64,000 nucleotides of DNA from Actinomycetes bacterium (GCA_023417775.1 JAEZEJ010000119.1:24650-88649); one strand, 5' to 3'; numbered from the stretch's first letter, positions 26,348-35,138 are shown. The notes: generated from the sequence alone by a model not told the origin. A program made the numbers and translations.

Positions 26348-26394
26348 TGGTCAATAGGTCAGCGAGCACTGTATGGTCAGTGCATGCTGACCAT
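26348..26394 (+). promoter_or_regulatory. cmtR leaderless promoter and operator
   Basis: The perfect dyad ATGGTCAG-N6-CTGACCAT (26373-26394) has the cmtR start codon at 26384 in its centre. A -10-like TATGGT (26372-26377) ends 6 bases before that ATG, with a -35-like TGGTCA (26348-26353) 18 bases upstream. The arrangement predicts a leaderless transcript with the repressor site covering the -10 and the start codon. Confidence 0.65.
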
Positions 26395-26770
26395 TGCTTC
26401 ACGGGTGGACGCCATGAACCGGCTCGGTCGCGCGATGGCGGACCCGACACGCTCCAGGATCCTGGTGTCGCTGCTGAGCGCACCCGGCTATCCGGCCCAG
26501 CTCGCGCGCGATCTCGACCTGACGCGCACCAATGTGTCCAATCACCTCGCCTGTCTGCGCGGGTGCGGGATCGTGATCGCCGCGGTCGAAGGGCGCAAGA
26601 CGCGTTACGAGATCGCGGATCCCCACCTCACGAGGGCCCTCGAGGCGCTCGTCGAGGTCGTGCTCGCGGTCGACGACGGAGTGCCGTGCACGGACGATGC
26701 GTGCGATGTTCCGCTGTGCTGCGGTCCGGGTGCGGGCGATCCCTCGGTGGAGCCGGACGACGCGCGATGA
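26384..26770 (+). CDS. cmtR: CmtR-type Cd(II)/Pb(II)-sensing ArsR repressor
   Basis: This 128-residue protein closely follows Mycobacterium tuberculosis CmtR: RLGRAMADPTRSRILVSLL, LTRTNVSNHLACLRGCG and VVLAVDDGVPC. The three known metal ligands fall at identical positions, Cys57, Cys61 and Cys102. The C-terminus carries an extra Cys-rich tail (CTDDACDVPLCC). Residue 4 is Ile where M. tuberculosis CmtR has Cys. CmtR releases its operator on binding Cd or Pb. The gene overlaps the P-type ATPase gene by 4 bases, so it controls its own exporter. Confidence 0.93.
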   Translation: MLTIASRVDAMNRLGRAMADPTRSRILVSLLSAPGYPAQLARDLDLTRTNVSNHLACLRGCGIVIAAVEGRKTRYEIADPHLTRALEALVEVVLAVDDGVPCTDDACDVPLCCGPGAGDPSVEPDDAR

Positions 26771-28752
26771 GCCGGGAGTGTTGCGGTCCAGGGGAGACGA
26801 CCAGCGCGCAGGGCCGTGACGAGGGCAGTGTCGGCCGCGGCGAGGGGGGACCGTGGTGGCGCGACGACACGCTGGCTCTGCCGGTCGTTTCAGGAGTGCT
26901 GTGGGCGACCGGCTCGGCCCTGGAGTGGTCTGGCGCCGGAACCGCCGGGATGGTCGCCCACTCGGCCGGTCTCGTGGCCGGCGCCTGGACCTTCGTGCCC
27001 CCGGCGGTGCGGCGCCTCCTGGCCGGCAGCGGTCGGGACCGGCTCGGTGTCGGACTGCTGATGACGATCGCGGCCGCCGGCGCCGTCCTGCTCGGGCATA
27101 TCGGCGAGGCCGCGGCCCTGGCCTTCCTGTTCTCCATCGCGGAGGCGCTGGAGGACCGCGCGATGGATCGGGCCAAACGGGGTCTGCGCGCACTGCTGTC
27201 ATTGATGCCCGAGATGGCGAGGGTCTCTCGCGATGGGCGCGAACAGCAGATCCCCGCCGCCGAGGTCCGACGGGGTGAGGTGCTCGTCGTGGGTGCCGGC
27301 GAGCGTGTGGCCACCGACGGCATCGTGGAGTCGGGGAACTCCTGGCTCGACACCTCGGCCATCACGGGGGAGTCGATCCCCGTGGACGTCGGGCCGGGCG
27401 ATGCCGTGGCCGCCGGTTCCGTGAACGGCTCGGGAACACTCGTCCTGGACACGACGGCCGATGGGCGCGACAACTCGCTGACACAGATCGTCCGGCTGGT
27501 CGAGCAGGCCCACGCAGCGAGGGGCACGCGTGCTCGCCTCACCGATCGGATCGCGCGCCCCCTCGTACCCGTGGTGCTCGTCGTCGCCGCGGCGATCGTC
27601 CTCTTCGGCCTCGTCGTCGGGGATCCGGCGACCTGGACCGAGCGTGCCCTCGTGGTGCTGGTGGCGGCCTCGCCCTGTGCCCTGGCGATCGCCGTGCCGG
27701 TCACCGTCATCTCGGCGATCGGGTCGGCGAGCCGGCTCGGCATGGTGATCACCTCAGGTGCCGCCTTCGAGCGCCTCGGCACCATCCGGTCCGTGGCCTT
27801 CGACAAGACCGGCACGCTGACACGCAATCGACCACAGGTGGCGGCCGTCCAGACGGCGCCGGGCCGGAGCAGCGAGGAGGTCCTCCGTGCCGCGGCGGCG
27901 CTCGAGGCGAGCAGTGGCCATCCGTTGTCCAGCGCCATCGTGACCGCCGCTCCGCCGACGGCGCGAGCAGTCGATGTCCGCGAACAGCCGGGCCGCGGCC
28001 TGACGGGCACCCTCGATGGCGTGACCGTGCGCGTCGGCAGTCCGGGGTGGATCGGACACGGCCCCCTGGGCGAGGCCGCTGCCTCCCTGGCACGTCGCGG
28101 CATGAGCCTCGTCATGGTCGAGGTCGACGGGCACGTGGCGGGGATGATCGGGGTGCGTGACGAACCGCGGCCTGAGGCCGCCGAGATGATCGCCGTGTTG
28201 CGCGATCAGGGCATCGAGAGCGTGATGCTCACCGGCGACCATGTGCTGACGGCGACGGCGATCGCGGCCGAGACGGGGGTCGGGGAGGTCTACGCGGAGC
28301 AGCTTCCAGCCGACAAGGCGGGTCACATCGCCCGGTGGTCGGCTCAGGCGCCCACGGCGATGGTCGGCGACGGCATCAACGATGCCCCAGCCCTGGCCTC
28401 CGCGACGGTCGGCATCGCGATGGGGACGACGGCCACGGCCGGGGCCGTCGAGTCGGCGGAGGTGGCGTTCACCGGCGCCGACGTGCGGCTCCTGCCGGCG
28501 GCATTGGCGCATGCCCGACGTGGACGGCGCATCATGACCGGCAATATCGTCCTTGCGCTGGCCATCATCTGCGTACTCTTCCCGCTCGCGCTGTTCGGTG
28601 TCCTGGGGCTCGCGGCGGTCGTCCTCGTCCACGAGATCGCCGAGGTGGTGGTGATCGCGAACGGCCTTCGCGCGGCGCGCACGCAGGCCACCCCGCCGGC
28701 CGAGGCGATCGGCGGAGACAGGGTCGACGCGGTCCTCAGATCTCCGGCGTGA
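26767..28752 (+). CDS. ctpG: Heavy-metal P1B-type ATPase (CtpG-like)
   Basis: This 661-residue efflux pump has the phosphorylation motif DKTGTLT, TGES, SSGHPLSSAIV with the P1B-specific His-Pro, and MVGDGINDAPAL. The membrane metal site reads SPCALAIAVP rather than CPC. The N-terminus is short with a CC pair (MSRECCGPGE) and lacks a full heavy-metal-associated domain. Pairing with CmtR (ATGA overlap), as in the M. tuberculosis cmtR-ctpG region, supports Cd/Pb export, although an SPC site is also typical of Co-type P1B-4 pumps. The 3' end overlaps the convergent gene by 17 bases. Confidence 0.92.
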   Translation: MSRECCGPGETTSAQGRDEGSVGRGEGGPWWRDDTLALPVVSGVLWATGSALEWSGAGTAGMVAHSAGLVAGAWTFVPPAVRRLLAGSGRDRLGVGLLMTIAAAGAVLLGHIGEAAALAFLFSIAEALEDRAMDRAKRGLRALLSLMPEMARVSRDGREQQIPAAEVRRGEVLVVGAGERVATDGIVESGNSWLDTSAITGESIPVDVGPGDAVAAGSVNGSGTLVLDTTADGRDNSLTQIVRLVEQAHAARGTRARLTDRIARPLVPVVLVVAAAIVLFGLVVGDPATWTERALVVLVAASPCALAIAVPVTVISAIGSASRLGMVITSGAAFERLGTIRSVAFDKTGTLTRNRPQVAAVQTAPGRSSEEVLRAAAALEASSGHPLSSAIVTAAPPTARAVDVREQPGRGLTGTLDGVTVRVGSPGWIGHGPLGEAAASLARRGMSLVMVEVDGHVAGMIGVRDEPRPEAAEMIAVLRDQGIESVMLTGDHVLTATAIAAETGVGEVYAEQLPADKAGHIARWSAQAPTAMVGDGINDAPALASATVGIAMGTTATAGAVESAEVAFTGADVRLLPAALAHARRGRRIMTGNIVLALAIICVLFPLALFGVLGLAAVVLVHEIAEVVVIANGLRAARTQATPPAEAIGGDRVDAVLRSPA

Positions 28753-29446
28753 GCCCCGGCACCAGTCGCCGGCCCTGCCAGGTTCCGTGCTCGGAAAGCG
28801 GGCGGAATCGCATGAAGGCGGACTCATGGTGGAACTCGCGGCGTCGCTGCTCGGCCATCGCGACCGCATGGGCAGGTGCTTCGGCGACCTGTGGATCGCG
28901 GCCGTGCACCATGTCGATCATCTCGCGGACGGTCCGCCAGACGGAGAAGGTCGAGAAGGTGTTGAGCGGCCGGAAGGCCGCCGTCGAGAAGGTGGTGGCC
29001 GGGTGGGCGGCCACCAGTCGCTCGACCGGCCTGCCCCAGTGGAGGAAGCGCGGCAGCTCGGGCAGTCTCAGCCGGGCGAGCGTGACCGCGACGATCGGCT
29101 CATCCAGGGTCCAGTCGCCGGCACGCTGGGGTAGCGGTGCGAGAGCGGCCACCTCGCCGTAGCGACGCAGGTACGCCAGCCGGACGTGCCACCCGCCGGC
29201 GAGCTGTCGGCCGAGCGGATGACGGGCGAGAAACTCATCGAGCGATGTCTCGTCGTCCCACGCGCAGAACATCGCCAGGCGCCGCAGTTGCATCCGGTCG
29301 GGAGAGGCGATCGGCGATCCGAGCCGCATCATCGACAGCGGCTCGGCGTGCTGCAGCCCCCGGGCCTCGCCGGGCCGCACCGGCCGGACGAGTGCTCGCG
29401 CCGTCGTCCGGGCGGGCAGCTCGGCGAGGTGGAAGGAGTGCAGCAC
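28736..29446 (-). CDS. Spheroidene monooxygenase / DUF3291-like protein
   Basis: From GTG 29446 the protein has about 236 residues. The opening LHSFHLAELPARTTARALV, then SMMRLGSPIASPDRMQLRRLAMFCAWDDE, ARHPLGRQLAGGWHVRLAYLRRYGEV and the late FSTFSVWRTVREMIDMVHGRD resemble the CrtA-like spheroidene-monooxygenase and DUF3291 group, a dimeric alpha+beta-barrel family that can bind haem. No carotenoid genes are nearby, so the specific function is open. The start is uncertain: GTG 29446 or TTG 29455. Confidence 0.65.
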   Translation of the reverse strand: MLHSFHLAELPARTTARALVRPVRPGEARGLQHAEPLSMMRLGSPIASPDRMQLRRLAMFCAWDDETSLDEFLARHPLGRQLAGGWHVRLAYLRRYGEVAALAPLPQRAGDWTLDEPIVAVTLARLRLPELPRFLHWGRPVERLVAAHPATTFSTAAFRPLNTFSTFSVWRTVREMIDMVHGRDPQVAEAPAHAVAMAEQRRREFHHESAFMRFRPLSEHGTWQGRRLVPGLTPEI

Positions 29447-29481
29447 CCCTTCATTCAAGCAGCGCCCGGCCTTCCGCGGCG

Positions 29482-30288
29482 TCAGATCGTGCGGCGGACC
29501 TTGCGGATGCCGATGATCAGTCCGACCGCGCACGTGAGGATCGCCGCGATGATGCCCTGGAGGACGTCGGCATGCCACAGGGTCCCGGTGAACAGCATCC
29601 GCTCGGCGTCGACGATGTAGGTGAGCGGATTGGCCTTGGAGATGATCTGCATCCAGGTCGGGCCGGTGTCCAGCGGCAGCATCATGCCGCCGAGCAGCAG
29701 CAGCGGGAAGATGACCGACTGCTGCACCGCCCAGAACAGCCACTCACGATTCTTGGCGAGCAGTCCGAGGGTGTAGGACAGCGAGCCGAGGCCGATCCCG
29801 AAGATCCCGAGGATCAGCAGGCCCAGCAGGACGTGGGCGGGATAGAAGGCCAGTCCGAAGGGAATGGCCACGACCGTGATGATCAGCGCCTGCACGATCA
29901 GCGGGGCGAACTCCTTCAACGCGCGGCCGACCAGGATCGAGGAGCGGCCGATCGGTGCGGCCAGGATGCGTTCGTAGGCGCCGGTCATCAGCTCGTACAG
30001 CAGATTGCTGCCGACCATGCCGGTGCCGAAGACGGCGATCATCACGAGCACCCCGGGCAAGAACCATTGGAGCGCCGACTCGCCGTCGATGCCGGTCCCG
30101 CCCAGCATGCCGTCGAGCAGCGGGCCGAAGAGCGCCAGGAAGACGAGCGGCTGCACGAGGGAGAAGACGAGCGAGAACGGATCCCGCAGCAGCAGGAGGA
30201 TCTCGCGGATGAAGACGGCATTCGTGTCATGCAGGAAGCTGCCGACGGCCGTGCGCCGGGGGAGTGCGGTGGCGGGAGCGGTGGTCAT
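29482..30288 (-). CDS. ABC-2 type transporter permease (DrrB-like)
   Basis: This 268-residue protein has six membrane segments and the ABC-2 permease pattern, including EILLLLRDPFSLVFSLVQPLVFL and the late motif PLTYIVDAERMLFTG. It overlaps the ATPase gene by 4 bases. Together they form a drug or lipid exporter of the daunorubicin-resistance type, divergent from a TetR repressor gene. The substrate is unknown. Confidence 0.92.
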   Translation of the reverse strand: MTTAPATALPRRTAVGSFLHDTNAVFIREILLLLRDPFSLVFSLVQPLVFLALFGPLLDGMLGGTGIDGESALQWFLPGVLVMIAVFGTGMVGSNLLYELMTGAYERILAAPIGRSSILVGRALKEFAPLIVQALIITVVAIPFGLAFYPAHVLLGLLILGIFGIGLGSLSYTLGLLAKNREWLFWAVQQSVIFPLLLLGGMMLPLDTGPTWMQIISKANPLTYIVDAERMLFTGTLWHADVLQGIIAAILTCAVGLIIGIRKVRRTI

Positions 30289-31295
30289 GCGGCGTCCTCT
30301 CGGAGACTGCGGCCGGTGAGGTTGAGGAAGACATCGTCGAGGCTCGCCTGTCTGACATCGGCGGATGCGACGGCGACGCCGGCATGGTCGAGGGCCCGCA
30401 GGAGAGGTGGGACGAGATCGGGTCCGTCGGCCGTGTGGAGCCGGAGTCGCACGGAGCCGTCGGCCAGCAGCGTCTCCTCGACCGAGCTGACGATCTCGGG
30501 AATCACGGAGCGACTCCGTTCGATGACGCTGGTGGGGTCGTCGCCCGCTGCCAGTCCGAGGGTGACGACATCGTCGGCGTGCTCGCGCTTGAGAGCCGCG
30601 GGTGTCGCATCGGCGATCACGGTGCCGTCGTCGATGAGGACGATCCGCTCAGCCATCGAGTCGGCCTCTTCCAGGTAGTGGGTGGTGAGGAGCATCGTCA
30701 TCCCGTTCTGCTCGCGCAGTCGCAGGATGTGCTCCCACAGGTTCGCGCGGGCGTGGGGATCGAGTCCGGTGGTCGGCTCGTCGAGGAAGAGCAGCGCGGG
30801 GTGGTTCATCAGGCCCATCGCGACATCGAGCCGGCGGCGCTGACCGCCGGACAGTGACACGACGGCGCGCTTCTCCAGGCCTCGCAGCTCCAGGGCCGCC
30901 ATCAGGTCGGCGGCCCGCTGCCGGCTGATGTCGCTCGGCACGGAGTAGAAGCGGCCTTGGTTGTGGAGCTCGTCGAGGACGCGGTAGGAGTGGCCGGCCG
31001 CGTTGCCCTGTCCGATATAGCCGATGCGCGCGCGGACCTGATCGGGATGGGTGCTGACGTCGTATCCGGCGACGAGTGCCGTGCCGGAGGTCGGTTGCAG
31101 GAGCGAGGTGAGCATGCGCAGGGTGGTCGACTTCCCGGCGCCGTTCGGGCCGAGGAAGGCGACCAGCTCTCCCTCGGCGACGTCGAGGTCGATCTCCTTG
31201 ACCGCCTCGACGATCTCCTTCTTGCGGGTGAAGGTCTTGGAGAGGCCGCGGGCCTCCACGAGTCTGTTTATCGTACGGCGTACTGAATGTGCCAT
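30285..31295 (-). CDS. ABC transporter ATPase (DrrA-like)
   Basis: This 336-residue protein has Walker A GPNGAGKST, signature LSGGQRRRLD, Walker B LLFLDEPTTGLD and the switch His in LLTTHYLEEAD. The C-terminal extension of about 100 residues (ASLDDVFLNLTGRSL) is typical of DrrA-type ATPases. ATG 31295 has no ribosome-binding site, but a -10 TACTGT lies 7 bases upstream and TTGCCC 17 bases before that, so a leaderless mRNA is predicted. An internal GTG at 31259 is an alternative; in that case TetR box A would be in the leader. Confidence 0.9.
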   Translation of the reverse strand: MAHSVRRTINRLVEARGLSKTFTRKKEIVEAVKEIDLDVAEGELVAFLGPNGAGKSTTLRMLTSLLQPTSGTALVAGYDVSTHPDQVRARIGYIGQGNAAGHSYRVLDELHNQGRFYSVPSDISRQRAADLMAALELRGLEKRAVVSLSGGQRRRLDVAMGLMNHPALLFLDEPTTGLDPHARANLWEHILRLREQNGMTMLLTTHYLEEADSMAERIVLIDDGTVIADATPAALKREHADDVVTLGLAAGDDPTSVIERSRSVIPEIVSSVEETLLADGSVRLRLHTADGPDLVPPLLRALDHAGVAVASADVRQASLDDVFLNLTGRSLREDAA

Positions 31296-31322
31296 GGAAG
31301 AAACAGTACAGTGTACGATAAA
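31267..31322. promoter_or_regulatory. Two TetR operator boxes between the ABC exporter and tetR
   Basis: Two 19-bp boxes in opposite orientation share the form TTTATCGTAC-N3-GTACTG. Box A is at 31267-31285 (+ strand) and box B at 31304-31322 (- strand), with centres 37 bases apart. Each contains a GTAC-based inner palindrome. Box B covers the predicted -10 of the ABC operon and box A covers its start region. They are very likely sites for the adjacent TetR protein. Confidence 0.75.
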
Positions 31323-31353
31323 GAGGGGCAAGAAGGGGTGAGATGCTGGTGGG

Positions 31354-32202
31354 GTGAGTCGGATGGATGACGAGGACGCGGCGGTCGAGGAGGCGAGGCG
31401 ACGCATCCGCGCGCTCTGGGAGGAGCCCGCGCCGCCCGGTCGCGGACGTCCCGCGCGCGTCACCCGCCCCCAGATCGTGGACGCCGGTGTCGCCATCGCC
31501 GATGCCGAGGGTCTGGACGCGGTGTCGATGCGTTCGGTGGCGCGCCGGCTGGGAGTCGGCGCGATGACCCTCTACTCACACGTCGGGAGCCGTCGTGAGC
31601 TGCTGGACGCCATGGTCGAGCAGGCCTATGGCGACTTCACGATCCCCGACCCTGACCTGCCCTGGCGTGCCGGGCTCGAGAGCTATGCCCGCGAGGTCTG
31701 GCGTCATCGCCGGCGTCATGCGTGGCTCGCCGACATCAACTCCTGGCGCCTCCCGCTGGGACCCCGCGTGTTCGACGTGCAGGAGGCCGGCTACCGCACC
31801 CTCGTCGATACCGGGCTCAGCGCCCGACAGGTCGCCGAGGTCGTCGGTGTCGTCGACAACTTCGTCCTCGGCTATGCGCGATCGGTCGCCGCCGAGGAGG
31901 CCGAGGCACGTGACGAAGGCGTCGACTACGAGACCTACTGGCGCTCCACCTCGGACTTCTGGGAGAACCACTTCGACCCGGCCCGCTATCCGAGCATGAC
32001 GCGGCTGTGGTCCTCGGGTGCCTTCGAGGAGGACCCGGGTCCCTTCGATGTCCCGCTCGCGGGGCTGCTGGACATCATCGGCCTGCTGATCGAACGGGCC
32101 CAGGCCGATGGCTCGGCCGCGATTCCGAGCTATGCGGACTGCATGGCGCGCTATGACGAGGACGTGGCCCGGCAGATCGAGGAGTTCGAGGGCAGGGCGT
32201 GA
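31354..32202 (+). CDS. TetR-family transcriptional repressor
   Basis: This 282-residue protein has an unusually long N-terminal arm before the TetR DNA-binding domain (RPQIVDAGVAIADAEGLDAVSMRSVARRLGVGAMTLYSHV, residues about 45-84). It has a large C-terminal ligand domain of the type paired with drug ABC exporters (SARQVAEVVGVVDNFVLGYARS). Divergent position and the paired operators upstream indicate that it represses the exporter and itself. GTG 31354 is used; ATG 31363 is equally possible. Confidence 0.92.
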   Translation: MSRMDDEDAAVEEARRRIRALWEEPAPPGRGRPARVTRPQIVDAGVAIADAEGLDAVSMRSVARRLGVGAMTLYSHVGSRRELLDAMVEQAYGDFTIPDPDLPWRAGLESYAREVWRHRRRHAWLADINSWRLPLGPRVFDVQEAGYRTLVDTGLSARQVAEVVGVVDNFVLGYARSVAAEEAEARDEGVDYETYWRSTSDFWENHFDPARYPSMTRLWSSGAFEEDPGPFDVPLAGLLDIIGLLIERAQADGSAAIPSYADCMARYDEDVARQIEEFEGRA

Positions 32203-32214
32203 CGCCCGTCCGCA

Positions 32215-32874
32215 TCAGTCGACGGAGGCGTGCGGGACGAGGGTGCGCAGGCGGGCCATCATCCTCCAGATCATCACGGCGCTCACGAGGCTCATGAACT
32301 CGCCGCTGAGCCGGTCGGCGCGGCCTCGGGCGGCGTACCGTTCACGCAGATGCAGTCGGGTCGAGGACCGACCGTCGGGTCCCTCGGAGGGTGAGAGGCA
32401 GAACGCCCAGGTCATGTCGAGATCGGCATCGCCGGGAGCGTCGCCTCCCTGCGAGGTCACGACGAGGTGACGATCGGGCTCGACGGCAGCCACCCGCAAC
32501 GCCACCTGCGGATGCAGCCGGAAGGCATCGCCGGTGTGGAGCTCCTGCCACTCGGCGTGCACCCGGTCGGCGCCCACGATCCGGCAGCCGATCAGGTTCT
32601 CCAGGAACTCGAAGGAGTAGAAGCCGGCCTTGTCCTGTCCCAGCTGGGCGATCCAGGGCCACACCTCCTCGGGGGCCGCCGGGATCGTGCAGGCGCGGTC
32701 GGCCTGCACCACCTGGCCCGACAGCAGCTCATCACCCGGGCGCGGGGAAGCCGCCTCCTGGGGGCTCGCCCCGAGCCGCCGGCGCTTCCCGGCGCCGAGC
32801 AGGGCGGCGGAGGCGGTCGTCAGCAAGATGGCGAGGAGAGCTCGCGTGAGCCGGCGAGAGGGCAGGCCGATCAC
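32215..32874 (-). CDS. SRPBCC-fold protein with N-terminal membrane segment
   Basis: This 219-residue protein starts at the GTGA overlap with the DUF488 gene. Residues about 9-28 (LTRALLAILLTTASAALLGAG) form a hydrophobic anchor or signal. The rest is a START/SRPBCC-type ligand pocket domain: CTIPAAPEEVWPWIAQLGQDKAGFYSFEFLENLIGC, and later TWAFCLSP and TRLHLRERYAA. It probably binds a lipophilic molecule at the membrane. It is the third gene of the udgB operon. Confidence 0.75.
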   Translation of the reverse strand: MIGLPSRRLTRALLAILLTTASAALLGAGKRRRLGASPQEAASPRPGDELLSGQVVQADRACTIPAAPEEVWPWIAQLGQDKAGFYSFEFLENLIGCRIVGADRVHAEWQELHTGDAFRLHPQVALRVAAVEPDRHLVVTSQGGDAPGDADLDMTWAFCLSPSEGPDGRSSTRLHLRERYAARGRADRLSGEFMSLVSAVMIWRMMARLRTLVPHASVD

Positions 32875-33215
32875 CGGCTCAGCACCTGCTGGAGCACCGC
32901 GGCATGGCTGATATCGACGCTCTTCGTGGAGGTCAGCAGCGTCACGGTGCCCGCTGCCGTGCGCTCGCGCAGCTCGGCGAGGGCATCGGCGTGGTCCTCC
33001 AGCTCGGCACGGTAGCGCTCGGCGAACTCGTCGAAACGCTCGGGATCGTGGTCGTACCACCGGCGGAGCTCGGTGGAGGGAGCGATCTCCTTGCACCAGG
33101 AGTCGAGATGGGCGCGCTCTTTGCTGATGCCGCGGGGCCAGAGTCGGTCGACGAGGATCCTGGCGCCGTCGTCGGTCCTCGGCTCCTCGTAGATGCGTCG
33201 CACCTGGACGGTCAT
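32871..33215 (-). CDS. DUF488 family protein
   Basis: This 114-residue protein begins MTVQVRRIYEEPRTDDGARILVDRLWPRGISKERAHLDSWCKEIAPS, the conserved core of the DUF488 (YeaO-like) family. It is coupled by 4-base overlaps to udgB upstream and the SRPBCC gene downstream, and has a GGAG ribosome-binding site. The family has been linked to stress and nucleic-acid contexts but has no defined reaction. Confidence 0.92.
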   Translation of the reverse strand: MTVQVRRIYEEPRTDDGARILVDRLWPRGISKERAHLDSWCKEIAPSTELRRWYDHDPERFDEFAERYRAELEDHADALAELRERTAAGTVTLLTSTKSVDISHAAVLQQVLSR

Positions 33216-33964
33216 GCTGTCTCCTCGGTCAGTCCGGCCAGGCCGCGGGCGTGCGTGAACACGTCCTCGAGCATCGCGGGGGTCAGACGTCCGGTGAAGG
33301 TGTTCTGCTGGCTCACGTGGAAGCACCCGAGCACCGTCAAGCTGCGACCGTCGGGGTGGGTGAGCTCGACCACCGCACCGTGGGCGAAGCGCGGACGTGG
33401 TCGCGGCACCTCCCAGCCGGCCTGGCTGAGCACGCCGAAGAGCGCCTGCCAGCCGAACCCGCCGAGTACCACCACGACCTCCAGCGTGGGGGCCAGCAGC
33501 TCCAGCTCACGGGCCAGATACGGGGCGCAGGTGCGTCGCTCGGCCGGTGTCGGCTTGTTGTCCGGTGGCGCGCAGTGCACCGGCGAGGTCACCCGTGCGT
33601 CGATCAGGCGCAGTCCGTCGTCGGCGCTCACCGCATGGGGCTGGTTCGCGAGGCCCACCGCGTGCATGGCGGCGAAGAGCACGTCACCGCTGCGGTCACC
33701 GGTGAACATGCGTCCCGTGCGATTCGCCCCGTGCGCGGCGGGAGCGAGCCCGACCACGAGGATCGAGGCATCCGCGGGACCGAATCCGGGCACCGGCCGG
33801 CCCCAGTACTCCTGATCGCGGAACGCGGCGCGCTTCTCGCGCGCGACCCTCTCGCGCCAGGCCACGAGTCGCGGGCACGCGCGGCAGGAGGAGATCAAGG
33901 TCGCGAGGCCGTCGAGATCGGCGGCGCGCTCGGCCCGGTCGGGCGAGGTCGTGGGATCGGCCAT
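33212..33964 (-). CDS. udgB: Type 5 uracil-DNA glycosylase (UdgB)
   Basis: This 250-residue enzyme excises uracil and related deaminated bases from DNA. Motif A is VVGLAPAAHGANRTGRMFTGD and the second motif is FHVSQQNTFTG, both diagnostic of the UdgB group. Four Cys for a 4Fe-4S cluster are visible in SCRACPRL, PVHCAPPD and RRTCAPYL. It is the first gene of a three-gene coupled operon (udgB, DUF488, SRPBCC). ATG 33964 gives the expected family start. Confidence 0.94.
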   Translation of the reverse strand: MADPTTSPDRAERAADLDGLATLISSCRACPRLVAWRERVAREKRAAFRDQEYWGRPVPGFGPADASILVVGLAPAAHGANRTGRMFTGDRSGDVLFAAMHAVGLANQPHAVSADDGLRLIDARVTSPVHCAPPDNKPTPAERRTCAPYLARELELLAPTLEVVVVLGGFGWQALFGVLSQAGWEVPRPRPRFAHGAVVELTHPDGRSLTVLGCFHVSQQNTFTGRLTPAMLEDVFTHARGLAGLTEETA

Positions 33965-34022
33965 CTCCCTCACTGTAGGACCGCGCCGTGTCCTCGGCAT
34001 GCTGCGGCCGGCGGACGCCATC

Positions 34023-35039
34023 TCAGGACTCCGGCGGGGGGAACACCGGGATGACCGCACCCGTCGCGAGACCCTCGTCGTCGAGGAGATGGCCGAGGTG
34101 CTTGTGGATGCGCATGACCACCGAGCGATCGTCGATATGAGCTCCGGGGACCGCCCTTTCGAGTGCCGCCTCGAAGCCGTGGATGGAGGCCAGGTCGCGG
34201 AGCCATACGGCCAGCACGAGGTTGTAGCGCCCGGCGGTGAGCGCGGCGAGCCGCACCTCCGGCACGGTGGTGAGCGCAGCGCGCAGCCTGGGGACCGCGC
34301 TGGACGGCACCTGGACGAAGTACCAGGTGTAGACCGGCCAGTCCGAGACGCGCCGGGAGATGTCCGTGCGCATCCGCAGACGGCCGTCGTGGCGCATCGC
34401 CGCGATCGCATCGCTCACCCGCTGCGCCGGGACATTCCAGCGCCGGCCGATGGCGGTGGGGGTGGCTCGACCGTCGAGGGCTAGCTCGTGGCGTACGAGT
34501 TCGACCAGATGCGGTGGCAGGGTCTTCGGGGCGCGTGGCCGCGGCTTGGCCGGGCCGGGGATGGCCGCCGCCTCCGCGGGGGAGAGCTCACGGAGGCGCC
34601 AGGTGCCGCCTTCGATGAAGATGTCGACCACGATATGCGTGCGCACGGCTCGCACACCCGGTGTCTGCGTCAGCCGGTCGACGATGAAGCTCGACAGCTG
34701 ATCGGCCGATCCCGCGTTGACGGTCAGCAGCAGATCGCGGCCGCCCGCGGTCCGCTCGATCGTGATGATCGCGTGGTCCTGTGCGAGCTCGTCGGCGACG
34801 GCGGTCAGCCGTGCGGGCTCGCAGTCGACGTCGATGAGCGCGAAACCGTCGAGGCCGCGGGTGCCGGAGACCCCGGTGATCCAGACATACCCTCCCGAGT
34901 GCAGCCGGTTCCAGCGTCGCGAGACCGTCGCCGGGTCGGTGCGCAGGGCCGCGGCGACCTCCGAGAAGGAGGCTCGCGGGTCGATCTGCAGCGCATGCAA
35001 GAGGCGCAGATCGGCGACGTCGAGCGTTGAAACATGCAT
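34023..35039 (-). CDS. Lrp/AsnC-family transcriptional regulator, tandem-domain
   Basis: This 338-residue protein is about twice the usual Lrp length. Two helix-turn-helix plus RAM-type segments follow one another: LDVADLRLLHALQIDPRASFSEVAAALRTDPATVSRRWNRL (broken by its turn), and ELALDGRATPTAIGRRWNVPAQRVSDAIAAM. It is divergent from the M20 peptidase-DUF3100-sdaA genes, so it probably senses an amino acid or a derivative and controls them. A strong promoter-like sequence lies 7 bases before its ATG, predicting a leaderless transcript. Confidence 0.9.
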   Translation of the reverse strand: MHVSTLDVADLRLLHALQIDPRASFSEVAAALRTDPATVSRRWNRLHSGGYVWITGVSGTRGLDGFALIDVDCEPARLTAVADELAQDHAIITIERTAGGRDLLLTVNAGSADQLSSFIVDRLTQTPGVRAVRTHIVVDIFIEGGTWRLRELSPAEAAAIPGPAKPRPRAPKTLPPHLVELVRHELALDGRATPTAIGRRWNVPAQRVSDAIAAMRHDGRLRMRTDISRRVSDWPVYTWYFVQVPSSAVPRLRAALTTVPEVRLAALTAGRYNLVLAVWLRDLASIHGFEAALERAVPGAHIDDRSVVMRIHKHLGHLLDDEGLATGAVIPVFPPPES

Positions 35040-35046
35040 CTAAATC

Positions 35047-35076
35047 ATCATATCGCCGTCTTTCGTGCGATGTCAC
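35047..35076 (-). promoter_or_regulatory. Leaderless promoter of the Lrp-type regulator
   Basis: On the minus strand GTGACA (35076-35071) and TATGAT (35052-35047) are separated by 18 bases, and the ATG at 35039 begins 7 bases after the -10. No ribosome-binding site is present between them. Confidence 0.6.
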
Positions 35077-35138
35077 CGAGCGGAAACCTCCTCCCGCGCA
35101 CCATCGTTCCCGTACGTCACCACTGTGCGAGGAGTCAC

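Noticed and set aside
29137..30678. A 513-codon plus-strand frame across the ABC permease and ATPase genes
   Set aside because: It is Arg/Asp/Gln-rich without domains and crosses two real genes on the other strand.
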